Assembly: GCA_039720395.1 (NCBI GenBank) | Contig: CM077833.1 | Location: forward strand, 906,501-970,500 | Source of the DNA: Liquidambar formosana | Lineage: Eukaryota > Streptophyta > Magnoliopsida > Saxifragales > Altingiaceae | DNA: 64,000 bases | Direction: 5' to 3' | Part shown: positions 21,392 through 33,110 of the stretch, piece by piece | Position numbering within the stretch: the stretch's first letter is position 1 | Layout: the number at the start of each line of letters is the position of its first letter | Made by a program: the position numbers and the translations under genes | Notes under the pieces: model-generated | What the model was told of the DNA's origin: nothing | Databases searched by the model: none | What the model saw: only the letters and a program-made list of their open reading frames with translations

Positions 21392-24059
21392 TCAATGATT
21401 CCCTGTGGGCCTTCTCTTTCGACTTGGCCCAGCTCCATCATGTCCTGAATGAGGTGCTCTAGAAGGGGGTATATCCTGTGGTGGATGAGATGATGATGCC
21501 TGTTGCAAAGAAAGATAATGAGTTAGTAGGGTAATGGTGCCAATCCTAGTTGAAAGTTAATAAGATGATCACTTACTTGGGGATTCAAGCGTGCTTCCAG
21601 AACTGAGTTCTCTAAACTCATTCGCACAAGATCCCTCCTCAACCCTTCATTGAGTTCAATGCATTCCTGGGCATACTCCCGTGGAACCTAGGAAAGTATA
21701 AACATGGTTAACAATAATGAAAGAATCCAATTTCAAGAAGGTAAGAGTTTAGAACTCACATTCTCATAATATGGGTCGATCTTGGGATATTCATCGAATG
21801 GTGGATGGGTAATGTCAGTCTTCACAAATTTTGTCCCACTGCACAAGTTCACATACCAATTTAGTTATGGGAGGGGTGGAGGTTGATTTCCTTCAAGGTC
21901 ATCATCCTCGTCATTGTAAGTCATCCCAGTGGCAGATCCAACTGTGGAGCTATGGCCCCCTGCCCGTCGGCCCTAAAATTCAAATGTTTGTCAAGTGAAG
22001 TCTTGCTTATGATCTTAAAAAAAGAGTTTAAGAGTGTGGGGAGCTCACCCCTTGAGGTGGGAGACCAGTGACCCTAGGATTCATCAGATATTGTCGACAG
22101 AAGGCAGTGTATTCTATGCGAGGGGAGGTGAATCCCTTAGCATCCCAACCCCTCAGAGCCTCTTCTAGTTCATCCCCCACTAGGTGGCTAGTATGCCTCA
22201 TGTTCTTTGGTGGCATAGAAGGTGTCACAGCTGCATTCATATTTCTATGGACTTGTCTCAGGACTCGCTCCCCAAGATACCAGCTTCTACCTGTGGGGCC
22301 TTCAAAAAGGACCCTTTTGCTTGTCAACTCCAAACAAGAGGAGTACTTCTCGGGAAGCCTATGCTCCCACAGCCTCCATGGATCCCATTCCACCTGTTGA
22401 GTTTGAAATGAGAAATGAAAAAAAGAAAGATAAAAAAGATAAGGAGAAAGAAAGATTCTACCATATCAGCAGTCAAGCTAGCAAGATATGCCCTTGCATG
22501 GGCATAATCATGTCGATTGGAGACTCTTGTAGCCAAGCAAGATGGGGCGTAATTCTAAAGGATGGGCCATGACATGGCATCACTAGCAAGAGTTGGGCGA
22601 CACATGTTCAGGTACTCGTAGTACGATATCTGTGGGAAATCAAAAGAAAAAATATAGAGGAAATCATGTATATGTTAAGTTTTGGGAAATAATAGAGAAT
22701 TGAATGTTCTTTGTTACCTCCCAAACGAAAGGAAGTCCCCCAAAGTTCTTTGCAACTCCTCGGGACATATCAGTCATGGAGCGATACATGGTTGCGAAAG
22801 CAGCCCCACCCCAATTGTATCTCCCAATTTTGTTCACATCTTCCATGCTAGCTAGCAACTCTAGTCGAGCCATGTCATTGGTGCCCGCAAAGAAGGTACA
22901 TGAAATCATGTAGAGCAAGAAAGCTCTCACAATGTATTTGGGATCCATCCCCTCACTCTCTTCCACAATGGCAAAGGTGTTGTAGAGCCAAGTACGGCGC
23001 ACACCTTTTGGGCTTAATTCCGCTTCAACCCCGAGTAGAGCTACTATGTAGTTCTGATCCATGTTGGCTTGCTCATAGTATTCCAAGCGCTTGCCTTTCA
23101 AGCTCAACCCAGTTATCATGGTAAAGTCCTTAGGAGTCATGGTCATCTCCCCGAAGCTAAAATGGAAAGTGTTGGTGGTGTCCCACCATAGCTCTGTCAA
23201 GGCAAATAATGCTTGCCTATCCCATTGCTCGTTCCATAGAGCATCTAGGAAGGGCCTAAAACCCGCCTTCTTTACTATCTTGCGAGCACGTGGTTGGGCA
23301 TGTTCCATATGTCTCCACCATGAGATGAGCCCCTTTATTGATGTCCTTGTACGGAGACTTTGGAAGTCGGGCTATGTCAAAAGATTGTGTATTGAGTTAG
23401 CATTGAAAACATAGAGATATTGGGCATACATTGGTAATTGATTTCAAATGGTTTTCCAAAAGTTTTAAAATATGGGTTTTGATTCATGAAATGAATTAGG
23501 AATGAATGCCCATGACTTTGTGTATTCAAATTCATTGATTTTGTAAGGATTGAACATGGTTTTGCCTTTCGGGCATTTTATCGAACACTTGGTGTGTAAC
23601 TTGTTTTCAAGCATTGAAATGAAAGATTTTGTATACCAAATCCTTGCCAAGACCATTTGACTTTGTTCTACAATGCAAACCAATTGATTTTTCAAGAATT
23701 GAACATGTTTTTGTCTCTTTGGCATTTTATCAAACACTTGATGGGCATCTTTTCTCAAGCATTGGGAAACAAGCTTTGTACACATTCAATCCTTGCCAAA
23801 TCAATGAACTTGGCTTAACAATGATAAAAACAATCAAAAGAAGATCATGGGAATGCATTTTATTCAATAGAAATCAAGATTTCATGATAAACATGTTAAG
23901 TTGGGAAGAACTAACCTCATGTTGGGAATGGAGGTATGAGAGATGCTTCTTGGGTTCAAGCAACACCTTGTCTTGGGATTCATCATAGATTGGTGCCTTG
24001 TATGTGTTCTTGATCACATAGTATGGATACTTGATGTTGGAATCATTGCTAGAAGCCAT
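21392..24059 (-). pseudogene. Seven-exon plant mobile domain (PMD) gene, antisense in Ogre-1
   Basis: Exons on the minus strand: 24059-23916, 23371-22718, 22629-22462, 22393-22049, 21972-21761 (last border within a base), 21687-21577, 21499-21392. All introns are GT-AG and phase 0; total about 580 codons. Exon 2 carries the PMD: ELWWDTTNTFHFSFGEMTMT, then DFTMITGLSLKG, and NWGGAAFATMYRSM with GGLPFVWE. Exon 3 continues with YYEYLNMCRPTL; exon 4 has EWDPWRLWEHRLPEKY. The last exon ends with basic PSRKRRPTG before TGA, a possible nuclear signal. Two in-frame stops break it: TAG (22557-22555) and TAA (21867-21865). PMD proteins of hosts (MAIN/MAIL family) act in nuclear gene silencing and genome stability; related domains are known in transposable elements. 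Ogre-2 lacks this gene, so it looks like an acquisition by the Ogre-1 subfamily. Confidence 0.85.
23551..23806 (-). repeat. Diverged ~150-bp tandem duplication in PMD intron 1
   Basis: TGAACATGGTTTTG (23551) recurs as TGAACATGTTTTTG (23700), followed by parallel phrases such as CATTTTATC(G/A)AACACTTG and CAAGCATTG. Falls within the first intron of the antisense gene. Confidence 0.7.
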
Positions 24060-24355
24060 TGATGATGGTTGAGCTTGTATGTGAGAAAAATGGGTTTGAT
24101 AAGAAAGATGATGAATTTGATCTTGCAACTTGATGATTGATGCTTGTTTTTGTTGTTGAATGACTTGTTATTGATGCTATTTCATGCACACAACTTGAAT
24201 TGCAAGTGAAACTTTGATTGAGAATGTGTTTGTGAGTGTTTGGAGAAGATGGAATGAGTTTCTAGAGAGAGAAACTCTCTATTTTCGAATTGGGTGTGTG
24301 TGTGCACAAATGGGGAGTCAAGGGTTTAAAAACCCTCAAATTGGGCAGCCCTAGC

Positions 24356-24433
24356 CTCGGGTAACCGCCCAGCCTGGGGCGGCAAGCCGCCTGGGCTTGG
24401 GCGGCAAGCCACCAGCAGCCAGGTGGTCACCCC
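24356..24433. repeat. Diverged GC-rich palindrome upstream of the PMD gene
   Basis: CTCGGGTAACCGCCC ... GGTGGTCACCC with two GGCGGCAAGCC cores; less perfect than the other copies. It lies about 300 bp upstream of the PMD ATG (24059), so every transcription unit of Ogre-1 has a copy upstream. The stretch 24060-24355 otherwise shows no gene. Confidence 0.7.
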
Positions 24434-25136
24434 CCTTGCTCGCTCCGTTGCGCCCGTTTGGCCTTTGCTCGCCTATTCGCGCTCTTGAACCCTCTTTGAG
24501 ATGGATTCTCAAGCTTGTTTTGAGTTGAAAAATGAGTGAATATTGTCACACCCCATTTTTACACCACCTTACTAGGGCTCATCATTTCATGCATGTTTTT
24601 GTTTTGTTTTTGAGTCTAGTCACTTGCATTAGTTTTCTAGAGTCACAAGGACAATGGATATGAATTTTGGTTCAAATTGGAGTTGATCTTGAGGGATAAT
24701 AAGAGCTCTTGTGACTTGAGGGGCATAATCGTCTTTTAAGTCCCAAACTTTTCATTTGACCTTGGAATGATCTCCAAATTGTCAATTGGAGTTCATATGG
24801 ATGCATATGAGGTATTTCTATGTTCAATTTGGTAAGTCAATGGCTCGGGATTAAAATGGCTCGATGTGGTTCAAGTTGGTTAATTGACCCTTCCTTGGGT
24901 TAGCTCTAATTGACTCACAATTACCAACCAAATCTTTTCAAATTGACTTTCATTAGTCATCATTTTACCCTCAAAAGTGTTTCATGAAGTTCAATTTTGA
25001 TATGGCCTGATGATGAGTTTAGTGTGGTTATTTACGGATTATCCTTGAAGAATTAGTGCGAATCACAGCATGAGATTTTTGGTTAAAATGAAAAGAAAAT
25101 TATTTTATTAAATTAGCCATTTTTATCATGACACTA

Positions 25137-25344
25137 ACACGTGTACGTATGTAATGAGTGTGTGTACGCACATACGATACATGTGCATGCGTGTTAGCGG
25201 TCAGTCTCTCAATTTTTATAAAAGACAATTTCCTTTTCCTATTCAGATTAGAAGTCTTTTATCATTATAAAATACCTTTTGATTATTCTCCAAGGAAAAC
25301 TAGTCCAGGAAGGAAAGGGAAACTCCAGATTTCAGCTATAAATA
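25137..25344 (+). promoter_or_regulatory. LTR B promoter: G-box-like palindrome and TATA box
   Basis: ACACGTGT (25137-25144) contains the plant G-box core ACGT; it is followed by inverted repeats CGTATGTG-like / CACATACG. TATAAATA is at 25337-25344, about 190 bp further. The same pair is at 49808/50008 in the 3' LTR and near 14391/14590 in the solo LTR. ABA- or light-responsive bZIP binding is a typical G-box role; here it is only inferred. Confidence 0.6.
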
Positions 25345-26800
25345 CTCTCTTAATGTCTTTAAACAAGGGAGAGGAGAAGAGGGTTTGGAGGGAGTGAAAT
25401 TCGTCATAATTCAGCAGCAGATTTTCTGAAAACCAGCAGTCGTATTTTAATCATAACGTTTTCATCTGAAGTCAGACTTTGATGAAATTGGTCTTGTTAG
25501 AAAGATAATTCAATTCTCTACAACTTTGTATTTCACAAGCTTTGTCCAAATCCAACGTTTTCATACCCAAAAACGCGATTGAAGTTGCTGCTGCTGCAAA
25601 GTGACGAGAATCACTTTTCTTTTCTCTTGTTCTCTTTTTGTTTTCTATTTCTTTTCAAAGTTGAGTGAGTTTTGATCTCTTTGCTGTGATACCACTTTGA
25701 CAAAGAGGAGGATTCGTGTTGGTTTGATTCACTCTAAAGACCTGAGGAGCCACGAACAATTACAAACACAAAGGAAGGCCCTTCCTAAGGTATTCTCCTT
25801 CTCTATTCAAGCTTAAACTAGGTTTTCATATGGGTTAGGCTTATTGCATGTTAAAGGTAACTTTTTTATCATGTATTAACACTCTAGCTAGTTAATATAC
25901 ATGGAATATCTATTTTTTATCTACTGTTTAGCATGCTTTAGGGCTGTCCTTTAGGTTTCAATGCATAGTTATGATTCTTGTGCTCCTATTTGTCCTTGTG
26001 ATAGGATTAGTGTCATTGCATGTTAGAGTTAGGATTTTCATCATGTTATATTGCTTTAGTTAGTTAATATGCATGATATAATTTCTGTTTAGTTTGGTTT
26101 TAGCATGATTAAAGTATGTCTTGTGAGTTTTTAAGCATATTTGTGAGTTTAGGGTTTTAGAGTCATTGTTTCGTGTTTGTTTTCATATAGCATGATAAAG
26201 TAGACTTTTTTATTGGTTTTTCTTCGTGTTTGCTGTATATGTTTTTCATATGGAGTAAATATGATGTTTTTGCATGCATGTTAGTATGTTTTAGGGTTTT
26301 TATGCATGATATGGTTCTAGGAATATGTTAGGACTTATTATTGTTCGCTGTTTTGCTGTTAGCATGCTTAGTGGATGATTTTTAGGCCATGATACTATTC
26401 TGTCCAGATTTGCATATCATTGTTTTTGCATGGTTTTGAGCACTTGTAAGGGTGCAAATAGGTGTGGTATCTGTCCTATGGCAAATAGGGCTGCTCATGT
26501 CTGAAATGGCTAATGTTTGGAGCTAATTGCGCTCAGGTAAGTGGGTGTGAAGGTGCCCCAATTCACCTTTCTTCTTAACTCATTCTCTTCTCCCTATCTA
26601 GGGTTAATTTTTAATACAAGTCTATGGTTTAATCAAAGGTTTCCTTCATAAATAAAATTCTGGTTTTTATTAAAGTTTCCATTTTATGGAGTTCTTTCTA
26701 AAATCAAACTTTCTATCAAATTCAACTCTCTTGATCAAATAAGGAAACCTAGGGTTTTAACCATAGGTTTATATTAGGTCTTAACCCTAATTCTAATCGA

Positions 26801-26892
26801 ACTACGTGGACTTTGATCCATGTATTTCGTTGCATGGTACGTAGGCGCTCTTCGTGAGGCTCAAGTCCGTTCTAGGATCCAAGCATCCTAGG
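26801..26892 (+). other. Structured R/U5 stem-loop cluster in LTR B
   Basis: CTACGT ... ACGTAG enclosing CCATGTA / TGCATGG (one T-G wobble relative to LTR A), the GGACTT/AAGTCC alternative pairing, and a shorter CTAGGAT / ATCCTAG hairpin. Same order as in LTR A and D. Copies at ~16052 and ~51474. Confidence 0.7.
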
Positions 26893-27323
26893 TTTATTTT
26901 TGTTTTCTTTTCTTCTTTTTCTTTTTCTGTTTTTATGTGCTTATTATGCATGGATGGATGAATGAAATATATGATATGCATGCAATTCTTGTGATGATAT
27001 ACTTGCTGATTTTTGTATGGGAAAGATCTTAATTTAGTCCAAATGAACTGAGAGACCGAAAGGGTGACATGGGTGCCTATAGGCTTTGCCTAGAACCTTC
27101 CCATGTCATAACTTAGCCTCCAAATCCCCGATTTCTTTGGTTTTCAAAAGATTGGTTTTTGCCTTTCCTTTTTTATGGAGTCATTCAAATTGTTTTCCTA
27201 AAACAAACTATTTTTAGGGTTTTCCTTGTTTCCTTTAAAAAATAAGGTGGCGACTCCTTTCCTTTTTCTTTTTCAAACCCATTTTCTTTCAATCCCTTGT
27301 GGGCCCAATTTCCGGGGTTCACA

Positions 27324-27346
27324 GTTTGGCGACTCCACTGGGGATT
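27324..27346 (+). other. Primer binding site of Ogre-2
   Basis: TTTGGCGACTCCACTGGGGA directly after the LTR; same primer (probably tRNA-Arg) as Ogre-1. Confidence 0.85.
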
Positions 27347-28200
27347 TGTGGGCTAGATTCTATAAAGTTTAAATGGGCTAGGTTAATTTCTTATGTTTAA
27401 TTAAAATCAATCACATTGCATCCGTTTGATTGTGTGCTTTCATTTATTGCATTGTGTGCGCAAACTCTTGCATGTTAGGATCGATGTCCCTCGATGTATC
27501 CTTGCCAACGATCGGCTTAGTCTCAACCTTGGTTTTCCTGATTCCATGTGTTGGGGCGAAAGCTATCAACCTCTCTTGCCTAGTACCCTTGGGCTTGCCC
27601 TTGGGTATATTAAATGAGTTAATCACGTACTGCTGGACCCACGCGGCGTTCCTGATGCCACATGTGGTTAGGTATAAGGATTGCTCAAGCAAGTGAAGGA
27701 CCCTAGCCTACCCTTATCATTAGTCCATATAGACAGACTTGTAGGACACTACGGTCTCACCTTTATGCACCCACAATTGTTTGTAATGATGCTATGCCGT
27801 GTTTGTGGTGTGAGGCTTTATATCTTATGCCCTTAATATAGACCTTTAAACCCTAGCCTTCGTTAAGGCCATGGGTTAGGAGGAATAAATTAAGGAAATA
27901 GGATGTAAAGCTATGTTTGTGATGTGCTAGTCCTAGGGGATTAATTAAACCTAGTTGAAGGACTCTATGCCCTATTCTTTAAAACATATCCCTTAATCCA
28001 TGACCCCTGTAAAGGTAATTGGATAAAAGGAATGAATTAATTGAACATGGTGTAGAGACCGAATTCATTAAGGAAAATATGGAGGTTTAGGATAGATCCT
28101 TAGGCTAAAGGTTAAAACTTTTCTATCCATAGACGTGCTGGCTTGGATCCGCAATCCACAAGGGCGTCTAGTGAGTGTTGAGTCTACCCATCAGACAGAC
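27347..28200 (+). other. Ogre-2 untranslated leader
   Basis: Alignable to the Ogre-1 leader, with one extra block around 27800-27950 in which the phrase on GTTTGTG(A/G)TGTG is repeated. No ORF1-type gene is present; the short frames at 27426-27696 are not shared as proteins and are discounted. Confidence 0.7.
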
Positions 28201-29520
28201 ATGGCCGACGAAAGAACTAGTGAGGGGCACTTTGACCTTGAGGCTTGCCTGAAAGCCATCATGGCCAAGCTTGACCATACCGCCGAGACATCCGATACCG
28301 CATTGAAAATGGCTCAAGAGAACCAACAGAAGATGGCGGATCTTGAACAAAATGGCTCTAAGGCCCATTCCTCGGGTATACCTCATGGGGCTGGCACCGA
28401 AGAGGGACCTCAATCCAATGAGAACACCAAGACAAGGGGGGAAAGTAGCTCGAAACCTGAGGTCACCAACCTAGAAGGGGAAGCCAAGGGGAAAGGTACT
28501 AGCAGTGATTCCAGTGTTAGCTAGCAAGGTAGAAGCTTTGGAGAGAACCATAAAAGGGATTCGCAGGGCTGATGACATGGTCGATGTGCGGACTCTATCC
28601 CTGTTTCCAACGGCTCGTATTCCACTACAATTCAAGATGCCGGAGTTAGAAAAGTTCGATGGGACGGGTTGCCCTAAGACTCATTTGAAGATGTACGTGC
28701 GAGCTATGCACCCTCGAGGGGCTACTGACGAGCTTTTAGCTCAAATGTTCCATGAAACCTTGGCCACTTCTGCTTTGAAATGGTTCTTATCCTTGGATGA
28801 GAATAGAACCCGGACTTGGGAAGACATATGCAATGAGTTTTCAGAGCACTACAAGTATAACACAGAGGTGGACGTTACTCGAAGGGACCTAGAAACTACC
28901 AAGCAAGGGGCTCATGAAACTTTCTCCGCTTACATTACAAGGTGGAGACAAAAGGCGTCGAGAATGACGGATAGGCCGAATGAGGAGGACCAAATTCAGT
29001 TAGTGGTTAAGAACCTGCTGCCCGTGTATCACAAGCACCTATTTGCCCACTATTTCCCAAATTTCAAAGCTCTCATTGGGGTTGGCACGCAGGTTGAAGA
29101 TGCTATCAATGATGGGACAATCAAGACTGAGGAAGTGAGGAGTCGCAAGACAAACTTTACTGGCAAGAACAATGCCGAGGTCAACACCATAACTCAACCA
29201 ATCCAACCCTTTTCTCTCAATGATGTCAACCCACCTCGCCAATTCACTGACCTATTCATGCCACTCGAAAGAGTCCTTGAAAAGCTCATAAGTCGTGACC
29301 TATTGAAGCCACTCGACCCAAGACCTCCACCAAATCCCTTACCCAAGAGCTACAATGAGAATGAGTACTGCAAGTACCACCAATCCAAAGGCCATGCCAC
29401 CAATCGCTGTATTCGCCTTCGCCACCAAGTCCAAGACCTCATTGACAAGCAAGTCATTTCACCACCAACCCGTCTAAATGTTACCTGTAATCCTCTCCCA
29501 TCACACAACAACACACCCCC
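28201..29520 (+). pseudogene. Ogre-2 gag, N-terminal part
   Basis: Starts MADERTSEGH (28201), matching Ogre-1. A +1 shift near 28500-28515 separates the N-terminal frame from the capsid frame, which runs open to 29539. Capsid blocks are the same as in Ogre-1 (KFDGTGCPKTHLK, WEDICNEFSEHY, NLLPVYHKHLF). The first zinc knuckle, CKYHQSKGHATNRC, lies at ~29370. The copia element interrupts the gene at 29521; the last codons of the open frame read into the copia LTR. Confidence 0.9.
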
Positions 29521-31190
29521 TGTTAGGATTATGCCCTAGAGCCAATCATGGAGATGATTGTTTAGGGATTAGGAACAATCAATTGATTTCATTTATATAT
29601 GTCACATTTATTATTGATTTAATAAAAGGGCTTATTCTATTATGTTTATATGCATCATTTATATTTACATAATATGTCCATGGAGTTAGAGTTGAGAATA
29701 TGAAATTACAAAGGGTTGTAATTTTGAGACTCTAAATATATCTCTGTACTAAACTCCTAAATCATTCCTAGTTGAAGGTTCACTATGATGGACAGTAATG
29801 AACCATAGGACTAGCACTTGTTAGGTTGACTCTATAGGAGGATAGCTAGTCTCAAGCTATTTGTGTGGAGACACTACAACCAACAAGTGGGTGCCTATTA
29901 TAAGAATAGGTACACTGAATGTGACCAAAGATATGAGATAAACTGAATGGAGTTTTAACCTGCCTGTCAATCAGTTTCTCATTGTTATAGTGGTACAAGT
30001 AATCCTTAGACCTGAGACACCATGGTTGTCTTATACATGTAGCTTTAGAAGTTTGATAACACTAAGTGCAGATCCTATTCAGGGGTCTGTAAGGGTGTTC
30101 ATTGGCCCTACTGCTATGTGTGTGAAGGCATGTGAGTGATCAACAAGGAATCCATCACTCTCAGGAAAAAGAGAGTGAATGTCTCATACAGCATTCATTG
30201 AATATAACTCATTAAATCCATGGGCCCATGGTAGAATGAATATGGAAAGGAGTTTCCATAAGTTCATCATTGAGTTGATATTAATGAATGAGTATAAAGT
30301 AATTGAACTAGGGACTTGACAGACTTCCATGTCCTATTAGTTCAATTGGAGACATTGTGTTGATGGAAGGATGGAATTGTAACCTGTAAACTATAACAGA
30401 AGGGTTCTTTGTAAATGACTATTCACCTCATTAAGGACCACACCATGAGCCATATGCTAGGTGTTACTCATGGTTAGTAGAAGCCCTAATTGATATAAAT
30501 GAGTTATAATCAATTAGGGAATTGAAAGGAGTTTCAATTAGACCCTTAATGGAAAGTGTTCCATTGTGCACAACTTGTGCTGTTCCTACTACTTGATGAT
30601 GTGAACCCAATGGGTCACACACTGATCATGCTAAGAGAGCTTGATTGTCTATGAGAGAAAGGGTATAAGTGATTAAAGAAAAGTTCTTTAAGGGGCTAAT
30701 TTGTATTTGATGCAAACTAGTGGGCTAATTGTGTAATTAAGAGTAATTACACAAATTAAATTAGGGTTTGGAATCCCCCCTTGGCTGGCCCTAGTTGGAG
30801 GCTATTTAAAGCCTCTTATGATGTGATGACATCATCACTTAATGCACTCTTGGAGGCTCCCAAGTGCTGGCCGAAAATTTCACAGCCCTCCCTCTCTCTC
30901 TCTCCCTCTTCTCCACCTCTAGCAACCCTAAGGAAGAAGAAGGAAAGGGACAACTTGCTCAAGCTAGGTGTGGATACTGTTGGAGGCAGTGCACTTGGAC
31001 TGCTCAATCAGAAGATAAAGCTTGGAGCATAAAGGAGAAGACTTGAATCAACTGTAAGTAATTCTACCCTCTTCTAGTTAGGGTTTATGGTTTTTGTATT
31101 AAGCATAATTAAGATTCATGGGTTTGGGAATCATAGGAAAAATTTTAAATTCCGCCTTTGTATTTTTCCTCTCTAGTTTGATTCCCAACA
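29521..31190 (+). mobile_element. 5' LTR of the copia element
   Basis: TGTTAGGATTATGCCC ... TTGATTCCCAACA, 1670 bp. A TATA-like TATTTAAA is at ~30808, followed by a CT-rich leader (30890-30920). Same family as the solo LTR at 8901-10559. Short frames inside are discounted. Confidence 0.95.
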
Positions 31191-31191
31191 G

Positions 31192-31209
31192 TGGTATCAG
31201 AGCCATGAT
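31192..31209 (+). other. Copia primer binding site (initiator tRNA-Met)
   Basis: TGGTATCAGAGCCATGAT one base after the LTR, the classic complement of plant initiator tRNA-Met used by copia elements. Confidence 0.95.
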
Positions 31210-32514
31210 TATGCCTAATACAAACTGCATGTGGGCTGTAATTCATGGTAAATTGATTGGTTTAATGAATTAAAATTCTGTTCATGCATAAAGCTTGGTT
31301 CCCTCTCATGGCCGAACCTGGGGTTTATGAACCCTAGGTTATTTCTCTTCTATTTCTCTTCTAAAAGGTGTTTTAGGGCTGCTGGAAATTCAAAGAGTTG
31401 AATAGGTTTCAGTTTTGGAGAAGAAGAAGGAGGAAACTAGGGTTTCCTCTTCATGGCCGAACCTGGGGTTTTGAACCCTAGGCTGTTTTTCCCTCTTCTC
31501 CTCTTCTAATATTCTTCTAACATTAATTCTGGAATTTTTGAGAAGCATGTGATGTATACAGAAGAAGAAGAAACCAGTGTTTCTTCTATGGAGGCCGAAC
31601 CTGGGGTTTGGAACCCTAGGTTGTTCTCTTTTGTGTTTTGTTTTTGTTTTGGTTTAATTAAGACATGAGATGCCTGTAATTAATCCACATAAAGTTGTTA
31701 TGGTGATTTCTCAAGTATAGGGATGCATAGAAATCAAAACAAATCAAAAAGTTTGGGAAGAACACCATGGAGTTCGAATCTGGGTTTTAGAACCCTATGG
31801 TTCTTGCTACTGTTCTGATATGATATCTCTGTAAAATTGATGTAAATCCTTTATAGGATAATTATACATATTGTATGTATGATTTTCTTTAAGTTTTATA
31901 AGAGTCTTGATGCATATAAGAATCAAAAAGTTTGATTTCTTGAAAAACACAGCAGGCTGTTTTTCTGCAGAAAGTCATCAATGGAGTTTTGTTCATATCT
32001 TGAGCTAGGGAACTCCAAATTGCATGAAACCAATTTTATTAGTTTCCTAAGACATGTAGGATGCTAGGAAAAATAATTTGGTAACCTGAATTAATCATCT
32101 TGCTGGGTTTTGAATCAATTTGTGATCAGGGACAGTATGCTGTCAAATTCTGGACAGCCTACTGTTCTTGAATTGTTTAGAACAATTGGGGATGATTTGA
32201 TCATCCAAACCACTTCAATTAGCTTAGTAATTCATGTAGGGACATGATACAAAAGCTGGTTTTGTTGGTGGAGTCGAATTGATTAAGTTTTAGAAACGTT
32301 TGTGACCTTGGAGGTCCTCCCATGGTGGTGCCAGCAAGGGTTCTTGAAACCCTAATGTTCTTTGAAGAAGACAGCCCTCTTGGCCACTCCACACGTGTCC
32401 ATGGGCTTGGCCCAAACCCTAGCTTGAATTCCCCTTTGCTGGCCATGGCCTCCCATGGCCTGGCCAAGCCATGGCAGCCTTGGCTAGCCATGGCAGCCCA
32501 CTGTAGGTGGCGGC

Positions 32515-33110
32515 AGCCTTAGGGTTTCTTAGGAAACCCTAATTCCCATTAATGATGAAACCCTAATTCATTAATTGCATTAATTAAAACCCTAATTGAC
32601 TATTAATTACCTTAATTAAAATGTTTAATGATTGGTCATTAATTGACCAATCATGGTTATTAATCATTAGGGTATAATTAAGTGCATTTATGATGTCTAG
32701 GGTTTAGGGTTTAGGAAACCCTAATTCATATTAATTAAACCCTAATTCTATTAATGCATTAATTAATAACTAAACCTAGTAATTAATGTGTCTAACCTAG
32801 GGTTAAATGATTGGTCATTAATGACCAATCATGATCATTAATGGTTTAGTAATTAATCATTGGCATTTAATAGGTTTAAGGTTTAGGGTTTTAGAAACCC
32901 TAATTAGTGCATATTAATTAGGAGTAATTAATATCCTAGGTGGCATTAATTAAACCCTAATCCTAATCATTAATACCGTATAAACCTAGGGTTTAAATGA
33001 TTGGTCATTAATTGACCAATCATAAGGCATTTAATGCATTAGGGTTACACTTAGGGTTTAGAGTTAATGCATTTAGGGTTTAGGGTTTTAGGAAACCCTA
33101 ATGCACTAAT
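32515..33110 (+). repeat. Inverted-repeat array with telobox and CCAAT-type arms
   Basis: About 185-bp diverged units. Each has an AGGGTTT ... AAACCCT hairpin and TGATTGGTCA-TTAA(T)-TGACCAATCA, a perfect 10-bp inverted repeat (32632, 32811, 33000). Tandem TTTAGGG (plant telomere unit) occurs twice in a row at ~32697 and ~33076. Confidence 0.75.

Larger units (their letters stand above)
24544..27323 (+). mobile_element. 5' LTR of Ogre-2 (family B)
   Basis: 2780 bp, TGTCACACCCC ... GGTTCACA. Shares its first ~300 bp and its R/U5 end with LTR A but differs in U3, where it has a G-box-like site in place of the GC palindrome. The small frame at 25158-25397 is repeated in every LTR B (14411, 49829) because it lies in the U3/R region; it has no recognisable domain. 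Confidence 0.95.

Noticed and set aside
32690..33100. Telomere or interstitial telomeric tract
   Set aside because: TTTAGGG units occur only in pairs within a copia leader; there is no long array.
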